From the NCBI GenBank assembly GCA_963775975.1, contig CAVZKX010000001.1, positions 372,001-436,000 on the forward strand: DNA of 64,000 nt, given 5' to 3'. This stretch comes from JANXQG01 sp963775975 (GTDB taxonomy: Bacteria; Planctomycetota; Planctomycetia; Pirellulales; Thermoguttaceae). The notes under the pieces were generated by a model. The model was not told where the DNA came from. It searched no databases and saw only the letters and a program-made list of their open reading frames with translations. A program made the position numbers and the translations under genes. Position 1 is the stretch's first letter. The number at the start of each line of letters is the position of its first letter. Below, in pieces: positions 48,915 through 57,967 of this stretch.

Positions 48915-50283
48915 ATGCAAATTTCGTATCTTCTTGGCGGAATGATGGTAGTGTTCGGTATGGGCACGGTTGTCGCGGCGGACGTTTCGCCGGATGCTCG
49001 GGCGCGGGTTAGTAAGTTTGAGAAAGGTCTTTTCGTCGGCGAAGGAAAGGACAGCCATTACAAACAACGGCCGGAGGCCGAGCAGCGGCCGATTGTCGAG
49101 GCGTACTTTGCGACGCTCAAGACCGCGAACGACAATCTCGCTTTCCTGGAGGCGGGCGACAGTCGCTACGTTTATGCGATCAACCGAACGGTCTACAGCG
49201 ACTACGCGGCGAAGCTCCTCCGCGACCGCGATGCCAAGGTGCGGAAGGCCGCAATCCAGGGTCTGGTCTACAACCAGCAGCGCAAGTACAGCGCTGCTGT
49301 GGCCCGTCTGCTGGACGATGCCGAGTCTGAAGTCCGCATCTCGGCCTTAATGGCACTGGGCTCATTCGGGCGACATGATCTGGCGCCGCGGATGGCCGAA
49401 ATGGCCCGTGCAGCAAAAGAACAATCGGGAGAGGGTGGCGGCGCTGACAGGCATCGGCCTACTTCTGCGCGATAAGGCAACCACGGATCGGCAGCGGGCA
49501 GAAGAGTTGACAATGGTCACGCTGTACCTCGATGCCCATGCAACAGCGGAGATGCAACAGACGGCGCTAGCGGCAATTGCCTACGCTCCGGAGGCCGGCA
49601 ACTATCTTGCGGCCGTCTTGAACCTGACAACGAGCGCGGATGCAAAAACGCGCGCGCAATGCGTCAAGGCACTGGCCATCATCGGAGGCGACGCAGCGAC
49701 AACGGCTGTGCGCCACGCCCTGCAGGATCAATCAAGCGATGTTCGCCGTGCGGCGGTGGAAGCCGTGGGTGCGCTGAGATCGCTTCGGGGAAATCCCGAT
49801 AAACTTCGCCCTGCCGCCAAGGAGGCGGCCGGCGACGTGGCGAAGTTGCTGGAGGACTCGGACGTGGCGGTTCGCGTGGCGGTGGTGGAAACCCTGGCGG
49901 CGATGGGGGCGATCGAACATGCCGATGATATCGCCAAGCGACTGGACGATGAAAACGACTACGTTCGGCAGCAGACGCTACCGGCCTTGGCGGCCCTTAA
50001 GGCACAAAAATATGCCGGTCGTGTTGCGAAAATGTTAAAGGACAAGAATTACTCCATCCGTGCTGAAGCGGTGCGGGCCTTGACGGTCATCGGGACGAAG
50101 GAACAAGCGGCGGCCGTGGCGGAATGTGCCGAGGACACGTACTGGCCAGTACGAATCTGGGCATTGCGAGCTCTGGACGGATTCAATGCCCGTGAGCATC
50201 GCGCGGTCGTAGTTAAAATGACGCGGGATAAAGAGCCGGACGTGGCCAATACGGCGAAGGAATTGCTGGCGAAGTGGAAATGA
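48915..50283 (+). CDS. Secreted HEAT-repeat protein, one frame break
   Basis: About 455 residues joined. A signal segment (YLLGGMMVVFGMGTVVAADV) is followed by helical HEAT repeats: AAKLLRDRDAKVRKAAIQGL, ARLLDDAESEVRISALMALG, RHALQDQSSDVRRAAVEAVG, AKLLEDSDVAVRVAVVETLA, AKRLDDENDYVRQQTLPALA and AKMLKDKNYSIRAEAVRALT. Each has the Asp/Arg positions of the PBS-lyase type. The frame changes near 49415-49425, between AKEQ and RERVAALTGIGLL. HEAT proteins are scaffolds for protein contacts; the partner is unknown. Convergent with ilvD, with a 212-base gap. Confidence 0.85.
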
Positions 50284-50495
50284 CCAGACGCTCACTGGGC
50301 GGTGCGTTGTTATCGCAGTAAGCCATCCGTTTCTTGGGATGCTTCATCAAACCAACGGTTTCTGGCAAGACCGTTTGCGACCCTGCATGGGGTCGCCACT
50401 TGTCGTCCACCCATGCGTCGATACCGGTTGCCCAACAAGGATCGATCATGGGCGAGAAGTGGAACATCGGACGTTGGAATTGTGCTCCACGACAA

Positions 50496-52169
50496 TCACT
50501 CGTCGGTGACACAGCCTTCGCTGGCGCTCTTCACCGCCCTGATGTACTTGAACAGCGTACCGCGTGTCGCCTTGTAGGCGGGCATCTTCCATGCGGCCTT
50601 GCGTTTGGCCAACTCCGCGTCCGACAATGCCACGTTGATGCGGTTTGTCTCGGCATCGATGGTGATCTGATCGCCATTTTGCACCAGTCCGATTGGCCCC
50701 CCTACCTGGGCTTCCGGTGTAACGTGGCCGACGATAAACCCATGTGATCCGCCTGAGAAGCGTCCGTCGGTGATCAGTGCAACATCGCTGCCAAGTCCGG
50801 CACCCATGATCGCCGACGTGGGGGTCAACATCTCCGGCATTCCCGGGCCACCTTTCGGACCTTCGTAGCGAATGATAATCACGTCCCCCTTTTGAATTTG
50901 CTGCTTCTCCAGACCGGCAAGCATGTCTTCCTCGGAATCGAATACGCGGGCTGGGCCGGAGAACTTCAGGCCTTCCTTACTGGTGATCTTGGCCACCGCG
51001 CCGTCCGGACAGAAGTTGCCCCGCATGATGCGAATATGGCCAGACTCCTTGATCGGTGTTTCTATCGGCGCGATGATTCGCTGGCCCTCAGCAAGACCAT
51101 TTAATGGAGCCAGATTTTCTGCAATCGTCTTCCCGGTGACCGTCAAACAACTTCCGTTGAGCATGCCTTTTTCCAGCAGGTACTTCATCACCGCCGGAGT
51201 ACCGCCCACGTAATGCAGGTCTTCCATCACGTACTTGCCGCTCGGCTTGAGGTCGGCGATGTACGGGATGCGGTCACTGACCTTTTGGAAGTCATCGATG
51301 GTCAGTGGCACATCGACCGCGCGGGCCATGGCAAGCAGATGCAGCACCGCGTTGGTCGAGCCGCCAGTCGCCATGATCACCACCATCGCATTCTCGAACG
51401 CGGCACGGGTCATTATGTCCGTCGGCAGAATATTCCTTTCGAGCAGCGTACGAATCGCCGCTCCCGCTGCGCGGCACTCCGCAAGTTTGAGCGGATCTTC
51501 GGCGGGAATCGACGAACTGTACGGAAGCGACATCCCCATCGCTTCGATGGCCGACGCCATCGTATTGGCGGTATACATCCCGCCGCAAGCACCTGCGCCA
51601 GGACAGCTTTTCTCGATGATCTCCTGTCGTTCGGCATCGCTGATCTTACCGGCGATGTATTCGCCGTAACACTGGAACGCCGAAACGATGTCGAGCTTGG
51701 GGTGGAAATTGGTGCAACCGGCACGAATGGTGCCGCCATAGATCATCAGCGACGGCCGATTGAGCCGTCCCATGGCAATCACGCAACCGGGCATGTTCTT
51801 GTCACAGCCGGGGATCGAGATGTTAGCGTCATACCACTGGGCCGACATCACAGTCTCGATGGAGTCGGCGATCAGGTCGCGCGACTGCAACGAGAACGAC
51901 ATGCCGTCGGTCCCCATCGAAATGCCATCGCTCACGCCGATGGTGTTGAACCTCATCCCGACGAGACCGGACTGCGTCACTCCTTCTTTGACAAACTCTG
52001 CGAGCTTGTTGAGGTGCATGTTACAGGTGTTGCCCTCGTACCAGACGCTAGCGATACCGACCTGGGCTTTGTTCATATCCTCGCGGGTAAGGCCGGTCCC
52101 ATACAGCATGGCCTGCGAAGCGCCCTGGGACCGTGGTTGCGTGATGCGCGAACTGTACTTGTTGAGCAT
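50496..52169 (-). CDS. ilvD: Dihydroxy-acid dehydratase
   Basis: 557 residues, full length. It catalyses the third step of valine and isoleucine synthesis, dehydrating 2,3-dihydroxy-isovalerate or -methylvalerate with an Fe-S cluster. The cluster cysteines and signature are in EGNTCNMHLNKLAEFVKEGV, ISIPGCDKNMPGCVIAMGRL, and PGAGACGGMYTANTMASAIE. Later conserved blocks are GGSTNAVLHLLAMARAVDV, IIRYEGPKGGPGMPEMLTPT, ITDGRFSGGSHGFIVGHVTP. There is no sign of breakage, which contrasts with neighbours. It stands alone here without other ilv genes. The start MLNKYSSRITQPRSQG is the only reasonable ATG. Confidence 0.97.
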   Translation of the reverse strand: MLNKYSSRITQPRSQGASQAMLYGTGLTREDMNKAQVGIASVWYEGNTCNMHLNKLAEFVKEGVTQSGLVGMRFNTIGVSDGISMGTDGMSFSLQSRDLIADSIETVMSAQWYDANISIPGCDKNMPGCVIAMGRLNRPSLMIYGGTIRAGCTNFHPKLDIVSAFQCYGEYIAGKISDAERQEIIEKSCPGAGACGGMYTANTMASAIEAMGMSLPYSSSIPAEDPLKLAECRAAGAAIRTLLERNILPTDIMTRAAFENAMVVIMATGGSTNAVLHLLAMARAVDVPLTIDDFQKVSDRIPYIADLKPSGKYVMEDLHYVGGTPAVMKYLLEKGMLNGSCLTVTGKTIAENLAPLNGLAEGQRIIAPIETPIKESGHIRIMRGNFCPDGAVAKITSKEGLKFSGPARVFDSEEDMLAGLEKQQIQKGDVIIIRYEGPKGGPGMPEMLTPTSAIMGAGLGSDVALITDGRFSGGSHGFIVGHVTPEAQVGGPIGLVQNGDQITIDAETNRINVALSDAELAKRKAAWKMPAYKATRGTLFKYIRAVKSASEGCVTDE

Positions 52170-52368
52170 GGTGTGAGGTTGATCCGATCAAATGAGACTG
52201 CATTCCGAAAACGAAGCCAACTATGATACCAGTTTAACCACCAGTTGAAAATCGTACGGCACCACGCGTTTCAACAGGCGTTTGCACTCATCCAGTCTTC
52301 CGATGCAAAAACGGCGATTCGCCACCGGACTGAGGCGCACCCAGGGACGTTCTCGTTAAATCACCGTT

Positions 52369-52395
52369 TCTCGGAACGTGTTCTAATCTGCCATC
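52369..52395 (+). repeat. Short repeat TCTCGGAACGTGTT-type, copy 2
   Basis: Direct-orientation relative of 48666-48692, in the gap between ilvD and the recombinase remnant. Nothing else in 52170-52432 is supported. Confidence 0.5.
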
Positions 52396-52432
52396 GAGCT
52401 TTCACACGGTTCGTTTTGGGATTTCCGGGTCA

Positions 52433-53441
52433 TTACACCCGTGCAAGGCTGGCTTGAGAGGGTTGGTATCCGGTGGCGAAATTTTGCTGCCAATCCTCCA
52501 GCGTCCATTGGGCCCGCGCATCGGTTCCGTTCACGCTGTCCGCGCGCGCCTTCCGCCTGAACTTCGGCGCCAACACGGCCGGCGTGTCCCCGGTGATCAC
52601 GAGCATACGGTCGTTGTAGTCCTCGGGCAAGGTGCCCAAGACTGCCATGCGGCGGACTTTCTTGAGCAGCGTCTGGATCACGTTGCGGTAGGGCTTGCCC
52701 TTGGGATTGATGTAGATGCCTCCCTTCCACCATGCCTTGCCGGCGCGGTTGACGAAGCCTCTCTCTTCGCAATACTCGTAGAGCGAGTTCCCGCGGATGC
52801 CAATCTTCGTAAGGGCCAAGAGCTCGCAGAGTTGGTCGAGTCAGAGTTTATCTGGAAGGTTGCGTTTATAATCTCCGCGTAATTTGTTGTACTCCCCGCG
52901 TGGAATCACTTGGCCCTCCTGGTTGAACGCTTGGATATACGTAAAGATGGACTTGCCTGTGCTTAGTCCGTGGTCGCGTCGGTATTGGAGCCCGGCGCGC
53001 GTGCGCCTCCGACACCCTCTCCGCCTCAACGTCGGCCACCCATGCTAGGATCGCGAGCATGATCCGATCAGTGGCCTTCTTGAGGTCCAGCGCCTGGCCG
53101 CCCCAGCCTTTGAGAATGATGATGCGGACGCCACGGTCAAAGAGTTGCTGGATGCTCGTGTACTGGTCGATGAAATTTCTACCCAGGCGCTCGATGTCGG
53201 TCACGATGAGGGCGTCCCCGCGCCGTAGTGTGCGCATGATAAAGCAGCCCTGCGGGCGCTGGGCGAACTTTTTGGAACGTCCCGAGGTTCCCAGTGGCTC
53301 GTGAAGCCACTGTGGCTCTCCGAGAGACAGCGACGCGCAGGCCCGGCCGATTACCTCCATTTGCACGGCTGGGCTGTCGACCTGTTTCGACGTGCTAGCT
53401 CGTGTCATGGCCCAGACGCGAGGATCTATGTCATCACTCAT
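52433..53441 (-). pseudogene. Serine recombinase (resolvase/invertase family), broken
   Basis: About 335 residues across the breaks. The N-terminal resolvase domain has the catalytic Ser in AMTRASTSKQVDSPAVQ, followed by SGRSKKFAQRPQG, LRRGDALIVTDIERLGRNFI and FDRGVRIIILKGWGGQALDL, then AILAWVADVEAERVSE. The frame changes near 53000 and goes on RRDHGLSTGKSIFTYIQAFN. An in-frame TGA stands at 52841 before LDQLCELLALTKIGIRGNSL and AGKAWWKGGIYINPKGKPYR, a DNA-binding recombinase-like part. One break may be an indel, but the TGA is separate, so I call it decayed. Two small upstream frames accompany it. Confidence 0.75.
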
Positions 53442-53442
53442 G

Positions 53443-53643
53443 CTACTCCTCCTCCTGCTTGCTCTGATTGAACGTAAACGCCCCGCAGGGCTCGCCGTCC
53501 CTCGTCAGCTGGAAGAGCGTGCCGTCGTTGGCCAGTCCGTCGACGGTCATCCGCAGTATCCTCTCATCTGCAAAGCTTTCTGCCTTGAGCTCCACGCGTA
53601 TGACACGGCCCGTGATGCCGCTCTCAATAATTGTTGCTTCCAT
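53443..53643 (-). CDS. Small hypothetical protein upstream of recombinase
   Basis: 66 residues from an ATG at 53643 with a strong GGAAAGGAGATGACC binding site. The sequence MEATIIESGITGRVIRVELK ... ADERILRMTVDGLANDGTL ... LTRDGEPCGAFTFN resembles no family I know. It ends acidic (SKQEEE). It stops one base before the recombinase start, suggesting one transcript. Just upstream on the same strand an open frame (53650-53795, KPKIVAALIVACIWLSNQGS) looks like a short membrane-anchored peptide but lacks a normal start. Confidence 0.55.
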   Translation of the reverse strand: MEATIIESGITGRVIRVELKAESFADERILRMTVDGLANDGTLFQLTRDGEPCGAFTFNQSKQEEE

Positions 53644-53804
53644 TGGTCATCTCCTTTCCACCGCCTTGGCGGCGTCCTCTATTCGTTCCCAGCGGCGCTG
53701 CTCGCTGCCTTGATTCGACAACCATATGCAGGCGACAATCAACGCCGCGACGATCTTCGGCTTCCCCGCGCCGTCGTGCCCGGCGGCGATCAGGCATCAT
53801 CCCG

Positions 53805-53907
53805 GCCAACTCCCGTGCCGGAGCCGGGGACAGCCGCGCTTTTGGCCTCGCTCATTGGCGCTGCGGCAAGTCGATACTTCTTCAGGTCAAATCGGCGCAG
53901 GCAATAG
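53805..53907 (+). pseudogene. Orphan PEP-CTERM tail
   Basis: A + frame ends in TPVPEPGTAALLASLIGAAA, a short linker and basic SNRRRQ, then stop: a complete PEP-CTERM sorting signal. The frame upstream of it is not protein-like and overlaps the minus-strand small genes. It is therefore the detached end of a surface-protein gene, cut at or near 53800 where the recombinase block begins. Confidence 0.7.
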
Positions 53908-54058
53908 CCCGCCTCGTGGCTGACGGCGACTTCATGGCGTCCTGAATGGACTCTTGCTTGTCCTCCAAGTGAAAGTACAATACGTACTCGAGTTGAGCAC
54001 TTCCTCATTGTTTCTTGAACGTCTTCAGAACGTTGCCGATTGATTCCGAGGGGGCGGA

Positions 54059-54553
54059 CTAATAGCCGGCGCTAAGGTTGTATGTGCCTCTGCTGCCCGG
54101 TGCATAGGCGAGATAAATGGTTGCAAAGGTTCCGGCGACGCTGTTGGTCCCGCCGGACTGAGTGAGGGTCGCCGTGCCGGAGTAGCCCAAGTACTCGTAG
54201 TAGGAGGACAGAAGGCCGTTGCCGCTCAGGTTGTACCCGCCGGCGGCGCCGGTATTGTAACTAAGATGAAGGCGGCCCGTATTGCCGAGAAAGATGCTGT
54301 CGGTCCCGCCCGACTGTGTGAAGCCCCCGATTCCAGAATTACCAACATACTCGGCATCATTTACTACAAGCTTCCCGCCGGACATTTGCACCGTGCCCGC
54401 GCCGCTTCCGCCCAGCGCAAGTGAGCCGCACGTTGGCGTCGTGGCAGTCACGATTGCCGTTCCACCGTTGACGATGTAGGCTGCGTCGAAGTTGCTCAGC
54501 GTGGTCGCGCCCCAGTTTGATGCTACCGGCCAATCGCCCGACTGAACTTGCCA
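54059..54553 (-). pseudogene. 3' part of a beta-strand-repeat secreted gene split by IS66
   Basis: Reads WQVQSGDWPVASNWGATTLS, then SLALGGSGAGTVQMSGGKLV, VGNSGIGGFTQSGGTDSIFL and YLGYSGTATLTQSGGTNSVA, the repeat type found in planctomycete exported proteins. It stops early at 54059 (TYNLSAGY) without a PEP-CTERM tail. Its 5' part lies at 57148-57305, beyond the IS66 element. Removing the element and one copy of the 8-base duplication joins SWQV to QSGDWP in frame. Confidence 0.88.
54546..54553. repeat. IS66 target-site duplication, left copy
   Basis: ACTTGCCA immediately before the left terminal repeat; identical to 57148-57155. An 8-base duplication is the known IS66-family signature. Confidence 0.95.
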
Positions 54554-54631
54554 GTAAGCGTCCGTTTCGTCCATACTTGTCAGGCGTGTTAGGCTGGAGG
54601 CGTAGAGTTTGTTCCTTCAGGGAGACATGAT

Positions 54632-55003
54632 ATGGGGCGGCCGGCGAGTGGTTTGGATGAGTATCTGGACTGGCAGGAGCGGTTAGAAAGCTACAAGGCC
54701 AGCGGTTTGTCCGTGGATGAGTTCTGCCTCAGCGAAGGGATCGCGAAGTCGACGTACTATCGTTGGCTGGAACGGCTCAAGGATGGCCTTCCCGAGGAGA
54801 TGGTCGAAGAGGGCGAGTCACGTAAGCGCATCGAGTCCGGCGGTGCGGTGTTCGTGCCGATCTCTCTCAAAGCCTCTCCGGTGGAAATCGAATTGCCCAA
54901 CGGCGGTGTGGTGCGGTTGCCATTGGGGGTCGGCCAAGTGGTCCTCGTAGACGTGATCCGCGCGGTTCGCGCCTTGCGTCCCTGGAAGGCGTCCCAGCCA
55001 TGA
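54632..55003 (+). CDS. tnpA: IS66 TnpA
   Basis: 123 residues. The N-terminus MGRPASGLDEYLDWQERLES is followed by a helix-turn-helix, GLSVDEFCLSEGIAKSTYYR, as in IS66 TnpA. A C-terminal PVEIELPNGGVVRLPLGVGQ is typical of the family. TnpA is needed with TnpB for transposition. Its stop overlaps the tnpB start (ATGA). Confidence 0.93.
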   Translation: MGRPASGLDEYLDWQERLESYKASGLSVDEFCLSEGIAKSTYYRWLERLKDGLPEEMVEEGESRKRIESGGAVFVPISLKASPVEIELPNGGVVRLPLGVGQVVLVDVIRAVRALRPWKASQP

Positions 55004-55350
55004 ACGACTACTCCGATGTGCGAATCTTCCTCTGCACCACGCCCACCGATATGCATTACAGTTTCGATCGCCTCATGGGGCGCATGCAGGAGATCTTTGG
55101 ACAGGACCCGTTGTCGGGCCATCTGTTTCTCTTTCTCAATCGCACGCGCGATCGCCTCAAGATCCTCTTTTGGGATCAGGACGGCTTCTGCATCTGGTAC
55201 AAGCGACTGGAGCGTGGCACCTTTCCGATCGTGAAGCCTTTTGACACGAACGAAGGGGTCGAGTTGGACTATGCCCAACTGGTCCAATTGCTCGGCGGCT
55301 TGGATCTGCGAACGGGGCGCCGGCGGCGGAGGTATCGCCGTACCGGTTGA
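55000..55350 (+). CDS. tnpB: IS66 TnpB
   Basis: 116 residues, IS66 Orf2/TnpB type. It contains VRIFLCTTPTDMHYSFDRLM, GHLFLFLNRTRDRLKILFWD and DGFCIWYKRLERGTFPI, the family signature. This is the IS66 accessory protein and not the IscB/Cas12-related TnpB. It overlaps tnpA by four bases and precedes tnpC by 58 bases. Confidence 0.95.
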   Translation: MNDYSDVRIFLCTTPTDMHYSFDRLMGRMQEIFGQDPLSGHLFLFLNRTRDRLKILFWDQDGFCIWYKRLERGTFPIVKPFDTNEGVELDYAQLVQLLGGLDLRTGRRRRRYRRTG

Positions 55351-55408
55351 AGAAAAAGGAAGAAGAGGGCTTTTCTTGTTCGCATGAGTTGTTACAATAC
55401 TCGGCAAC

Positions 55409-57103
55409 ATGGATGGTGCCGACTTTCTTCCCAACGATCTCGCCGAATGCCAGCGCCTCTTGCTGGCGGCTTTCAAGCAGGCCACTGAACTTGAACGTCG
55501 CATGGCGGGGTCCGAGAAGCAGGTTGTGGAACTCAACCGCGTGCTGAGCGAAACGGCTGCTTCCTACAGGGACCTGCAACAAGAGCATGCCGCTACGCTC
55601 GAAGAGCTGGCGTGGTACAAGCGTTGGGCCTATGGCCGTCGGCGGGAACGCTTGCCGGACGATCAAGGGCAAGGCCACTTGTTCGCCTTGGATGCGGACT
55701 TGCCGGCCCCAAGCGATCCTCCGCAACCGGGATCGCCAGACGAAACCGTGGAAGTGCGTGGCCATTGCCGGCAGCGCAAGCGGCGAGAGATCGACTGGGA
55801 CAAGTTGCCCCAGATCCGCCATGAACACGACTTGTCAGTTGAGGAGAAGACCTGCTCCGGCTGCGGTCGGCCCCTGGACCGCATCGGGGAGGACATCACT
55901 CGCGAATTGGAACTCCAGCCGGCAAAGCTGGAAGCCCACATCCATGTCCGTCCTAAATACGCTTGCCGCTGCTGCAAGGCGGGAGTCTGTGCAGCACCGC
56001 TTCCGCAACGGCCGATTCCTGGTGGCATCGCCGGGCCGGGGCTGGTTGCCGAGGTGTTGGTCAGCAAGTTCGGCGACCATCTACCGCTCTACCGTCTGGA
56101 AGACATCCTGGCCCGCGCGGGCGTCTATCTTGTCCGCAGCACGCTCTGTGACTGGGTGAAGTACGCAGCAGGATTGTTTCGGCCGCTCTACGAGTTGCAA
56201 CGGGAGCGGGTTCTCCAGTCGTCCGTCATGTGGACCGACGACACGTCCGTCACGGTCCTGGGCGGATCTGAGGGGAGTTTTCAAGGACGTTTCTGGACCT
56301 ACATCGGTCATGAGCAGCCCTACAGCGTTTATGACTATACCACCAGCCGCAGTCGCGATGGACCGGCCAACTTTCTGCAAGGATTTACAGGCTCCCTGCA
56401 TGCCGACGCCTTCGCCGGTTACGACGCGATCTATCTTGGTTCCCAGTCAGCCATTCGGGAAGTGGCCTGCTGGGCGCATGCGCGGCGGAAGTTCTTCGAT
56501 GCGGTGAAGAGTTATCCGCGCGAAGCACATCAAGTGCTGGAATGGATTCGGCAACTGTACGACATCGAAGACCGCGCATGCACCTGGTCGCCCGAAGCTC
56601 GCCGCCAGCTTCGTACTGCGGAAGCCATCCCGGTGTTGGACAAGCTCGGTGCCTACTTGACGGGGCTGACCAGGACCGCGCTGCCCAAGAGTAGTCTAGC
56701 CAAGGCGGTCAACTACGCCCGAAACCAATGGGAAGCTCTGCGACACTACACCGAAGACGGCCGCCTGACCATCGACAACAACCTGAGCGAGCGGACGCTA
56801 CGGCACCAGGCCATCGGCAGGAAGAACTGGCTCTTCCTCGGCAGTGAAAATGCGGGGCCGCGGGCAGCCGTGCTCTGCACGATCCTGGCCGGCGCAAAGC
56901 GTCACCGTATCGAACCATGGTCTTACGTACGCGAACTTCTTCTCCGCCTGCATGCGGACGATCCGCGACTGGAGGAAATGCTGCCTGATCGCTGGGCGGC
57001 AACCCATCCCGAAGCCGTTCTCAACCACCGGCTCGATGAATCCCGAGCCAGGGCCATTCGCACTCGAGCCCGTCGCGCTCATCGCCGCGCCCACGCCCGG
57101 TAG
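55409..57103 (+). CDS. tnpC: IS66 TnpC transposase
   Basis: 564 residues, full length. A coiled-coil leucine-zipper-like N-terminus (LLLAAFKQATELERRMAG...) is followed by a zinc-binding part (TCSGCGRPL ... YACRCCKAGVC). The DDE domain has Asp277 in MWTDDTSV, Asp333 in LHADAFAGYDA, and Glu461 in IDNNLSERTLR. WAHARRKFFDA and AIGRKNWLFLGSENAG are also family-specific. It performs the strand transfer of the element. There are no internal stops or frame changes. Confidence 0.97.
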   Translation: MDGADFLPNDLAECQRLLLAAFKQATELERRMAGSEKQVVELNRVLSETAASYRDLQQEHAATLEELAWYKRWAYGRRRERLPDDQGQGHLFALDADLPAPSDPPQPGSPDETVEVRGHCRQRKRREIDWDKLPQIRHEHDLSVEEKTCSGCGRPLDRIGEDITRELELQPAKLEAHIHVRPKYACRCCKAGVCAAPLPQRPIPGGIAGPGLVAEVLVSKFGDHLPLYRLEDILARAGVYLVRSTLCDWVKYAAGLFRPLYELQRERVLQSSVMWTDDTSVTVLGGSEGSFQGRFWTYIGHEQPYSVYDYTTSRSRDGPANFLQGFTGSLHADAFAGYDAIYLGSQSAIREVACWAHARRKFFDAVKSYPREAHQVLEWIRQLYDIEDRACTWSPEARRQLRTAEAIPVLDKLGAYLTGLTRTALPKSSLAKAVNYARNQWEALRHYTEDGRLTIDNNLSERTLRHQAIGRKNWLFLGSENAGPRAAVLCTILAGAKRHRIEPWSYVRELLLRLHADDPRLEEMLPDRWAATHPEAVLNHRLDESRARAIRTRARRAHRRAHAR

Positions 57104-57147
57104 CCGGCTTCTACCACAAGACCGCCACGGACAGCCCGGACGCTTAC

Positions 57148-57155
57148 ACTTGCCA
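57148..57155. repeat. IS66 target-site duplication, right copy
   Basis: ACTTGCCA directly after the right terminal repeat; identical to 54546-54553. Confidence 0.95.
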
Positions 57156-57305
57156 CGAGTAGTTGGCACCATTTGCTGCCGCCGAAAGCCCGATCAAAAT
57201 GGCAACGACGACTAGCCGCGCGAGCCAGGCCGGGCGCGACCGATCTGGGCGGGCCGGACGTGCGGACCTCAGCAAAGCAGACTGTTGAATTGGTTCCATG
57301 TGCAT
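57148..57305 (-). pseudogene. 5' part of the secreted gene split by IS66
   Basis: From an ATG at 57305 (or 57299): a basic leader then the signal segment LARLVVVAILIGLSAAANGA followed by NYSWQV, where the IS66 element begins. The mature protein continues at 54553. So the native gene encoded an exported protein starting just after the signal peptide with a beta-strand repeat (NYSWQVQSGDWPVASNWG). Confidence 0.85.
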
Positions 57306-57967
57306 GTTGCATCCCAAGCCGACTAAACGGCGCGGCTGACAGGCGTGTTGCTCTCGCGCCGCAAGGCGAGCTCCATCGCGATATGGGGATTGGCTTTCGG
57401 GGCCCATGGCAGCAATATGAGAGAAGGTATCCGGCAGTCCGCCTGAAAGCGGACCGGTCGAGGCGACTAATTGCGGGATACTAAACGCTGCCTGCTAGGA
57501 ATCTTGTGACAGTGGCTCGGCAGGAAAAAAGCGGCCGAGGCACCCTTGGAGAATAGCCCTCATGATGCCTACGCCGGGTATGGAAGTCAAGCAGGCAGAC
57601 CGGGAGTCGCTAGAGGATGGCGGAGTGTTTCGCCGGAAATTGTGCGGTGACGAACAGTTGCCTGGAGTGACGCCGGCCCGACCAACAAGAGTGGTTGTAC
57701 AGCGCAGTTGGCGGGCGGAAGCTGCTTCGGCTCACCAATCGTAATCCAGCAGCCCCAGCGCGGCGAGATCGCCGCGGGCTACGGCAGTAGCACATTCCCC
57801 TGGCCACGACGAAACGCCCGGCAAGATTCTATTGTCGCGCCGACGAGCAGCGAGTAGTTAGGATTGGCTTGAGTGAAGCTACGCGACTTGCCACTCGCGC
57901 AGCGCCCTGGTAGAGTCTAGCCAGATTCAACAGTTCTTTCCCTCACACATTGAACCGGAGAACTGCC
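57306..57967. other. Intergenic region upstream of the split gene
   Basis: About 660 bases between divergent genes. Short open frames exist, but none resembles a known protein or has a matching ribosome binding site. Promoters of both flanking genes should be here. Confidence 0.4.

Larger units (their letters stand above)
54554..57147 (+). mobile_element. Complete IS66-family insertion sequence
   Basis: 2594 bases. The left terminal repeat GTAAGCGTCCGTTTCGTCC (54554-54572) pairs with the right end, whose complement is GTAAGCGTCCGGGCTGTCC (57129-57147). GTAAGCGTCCG is identical and eight-base ACTTGCCA duplications flank it. It carries tnpA, tnpB and tnpC in the usual order. All three genes are open, so the element should be functional. 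The perfect duplication and intact genes point to a recent insertion. Confidence 0.97.

Noticed and set aside
51213..52226. Plus-strand frame of 337 codons
   Set aside because: It is antisense to ilvD, whose Fe-S motifs are intact here.
53805..53907. Whole 171-codon plus-strand frame (53392-53907) as one PEP-CTERM protein
   Set aside because: Only the last ~34 codons look like protein. The rest is antisense to the small minus-strand gene and recombinase start, so I report only the tail.
55000..55350. TnpB as an RNA-guided nuclease (IscB/Cas12 ancestor)
   Set aside because: The protein is the short IS66 Orf2 type (116 residues) in an IS66 element; the name TnpB is shared only by convention.
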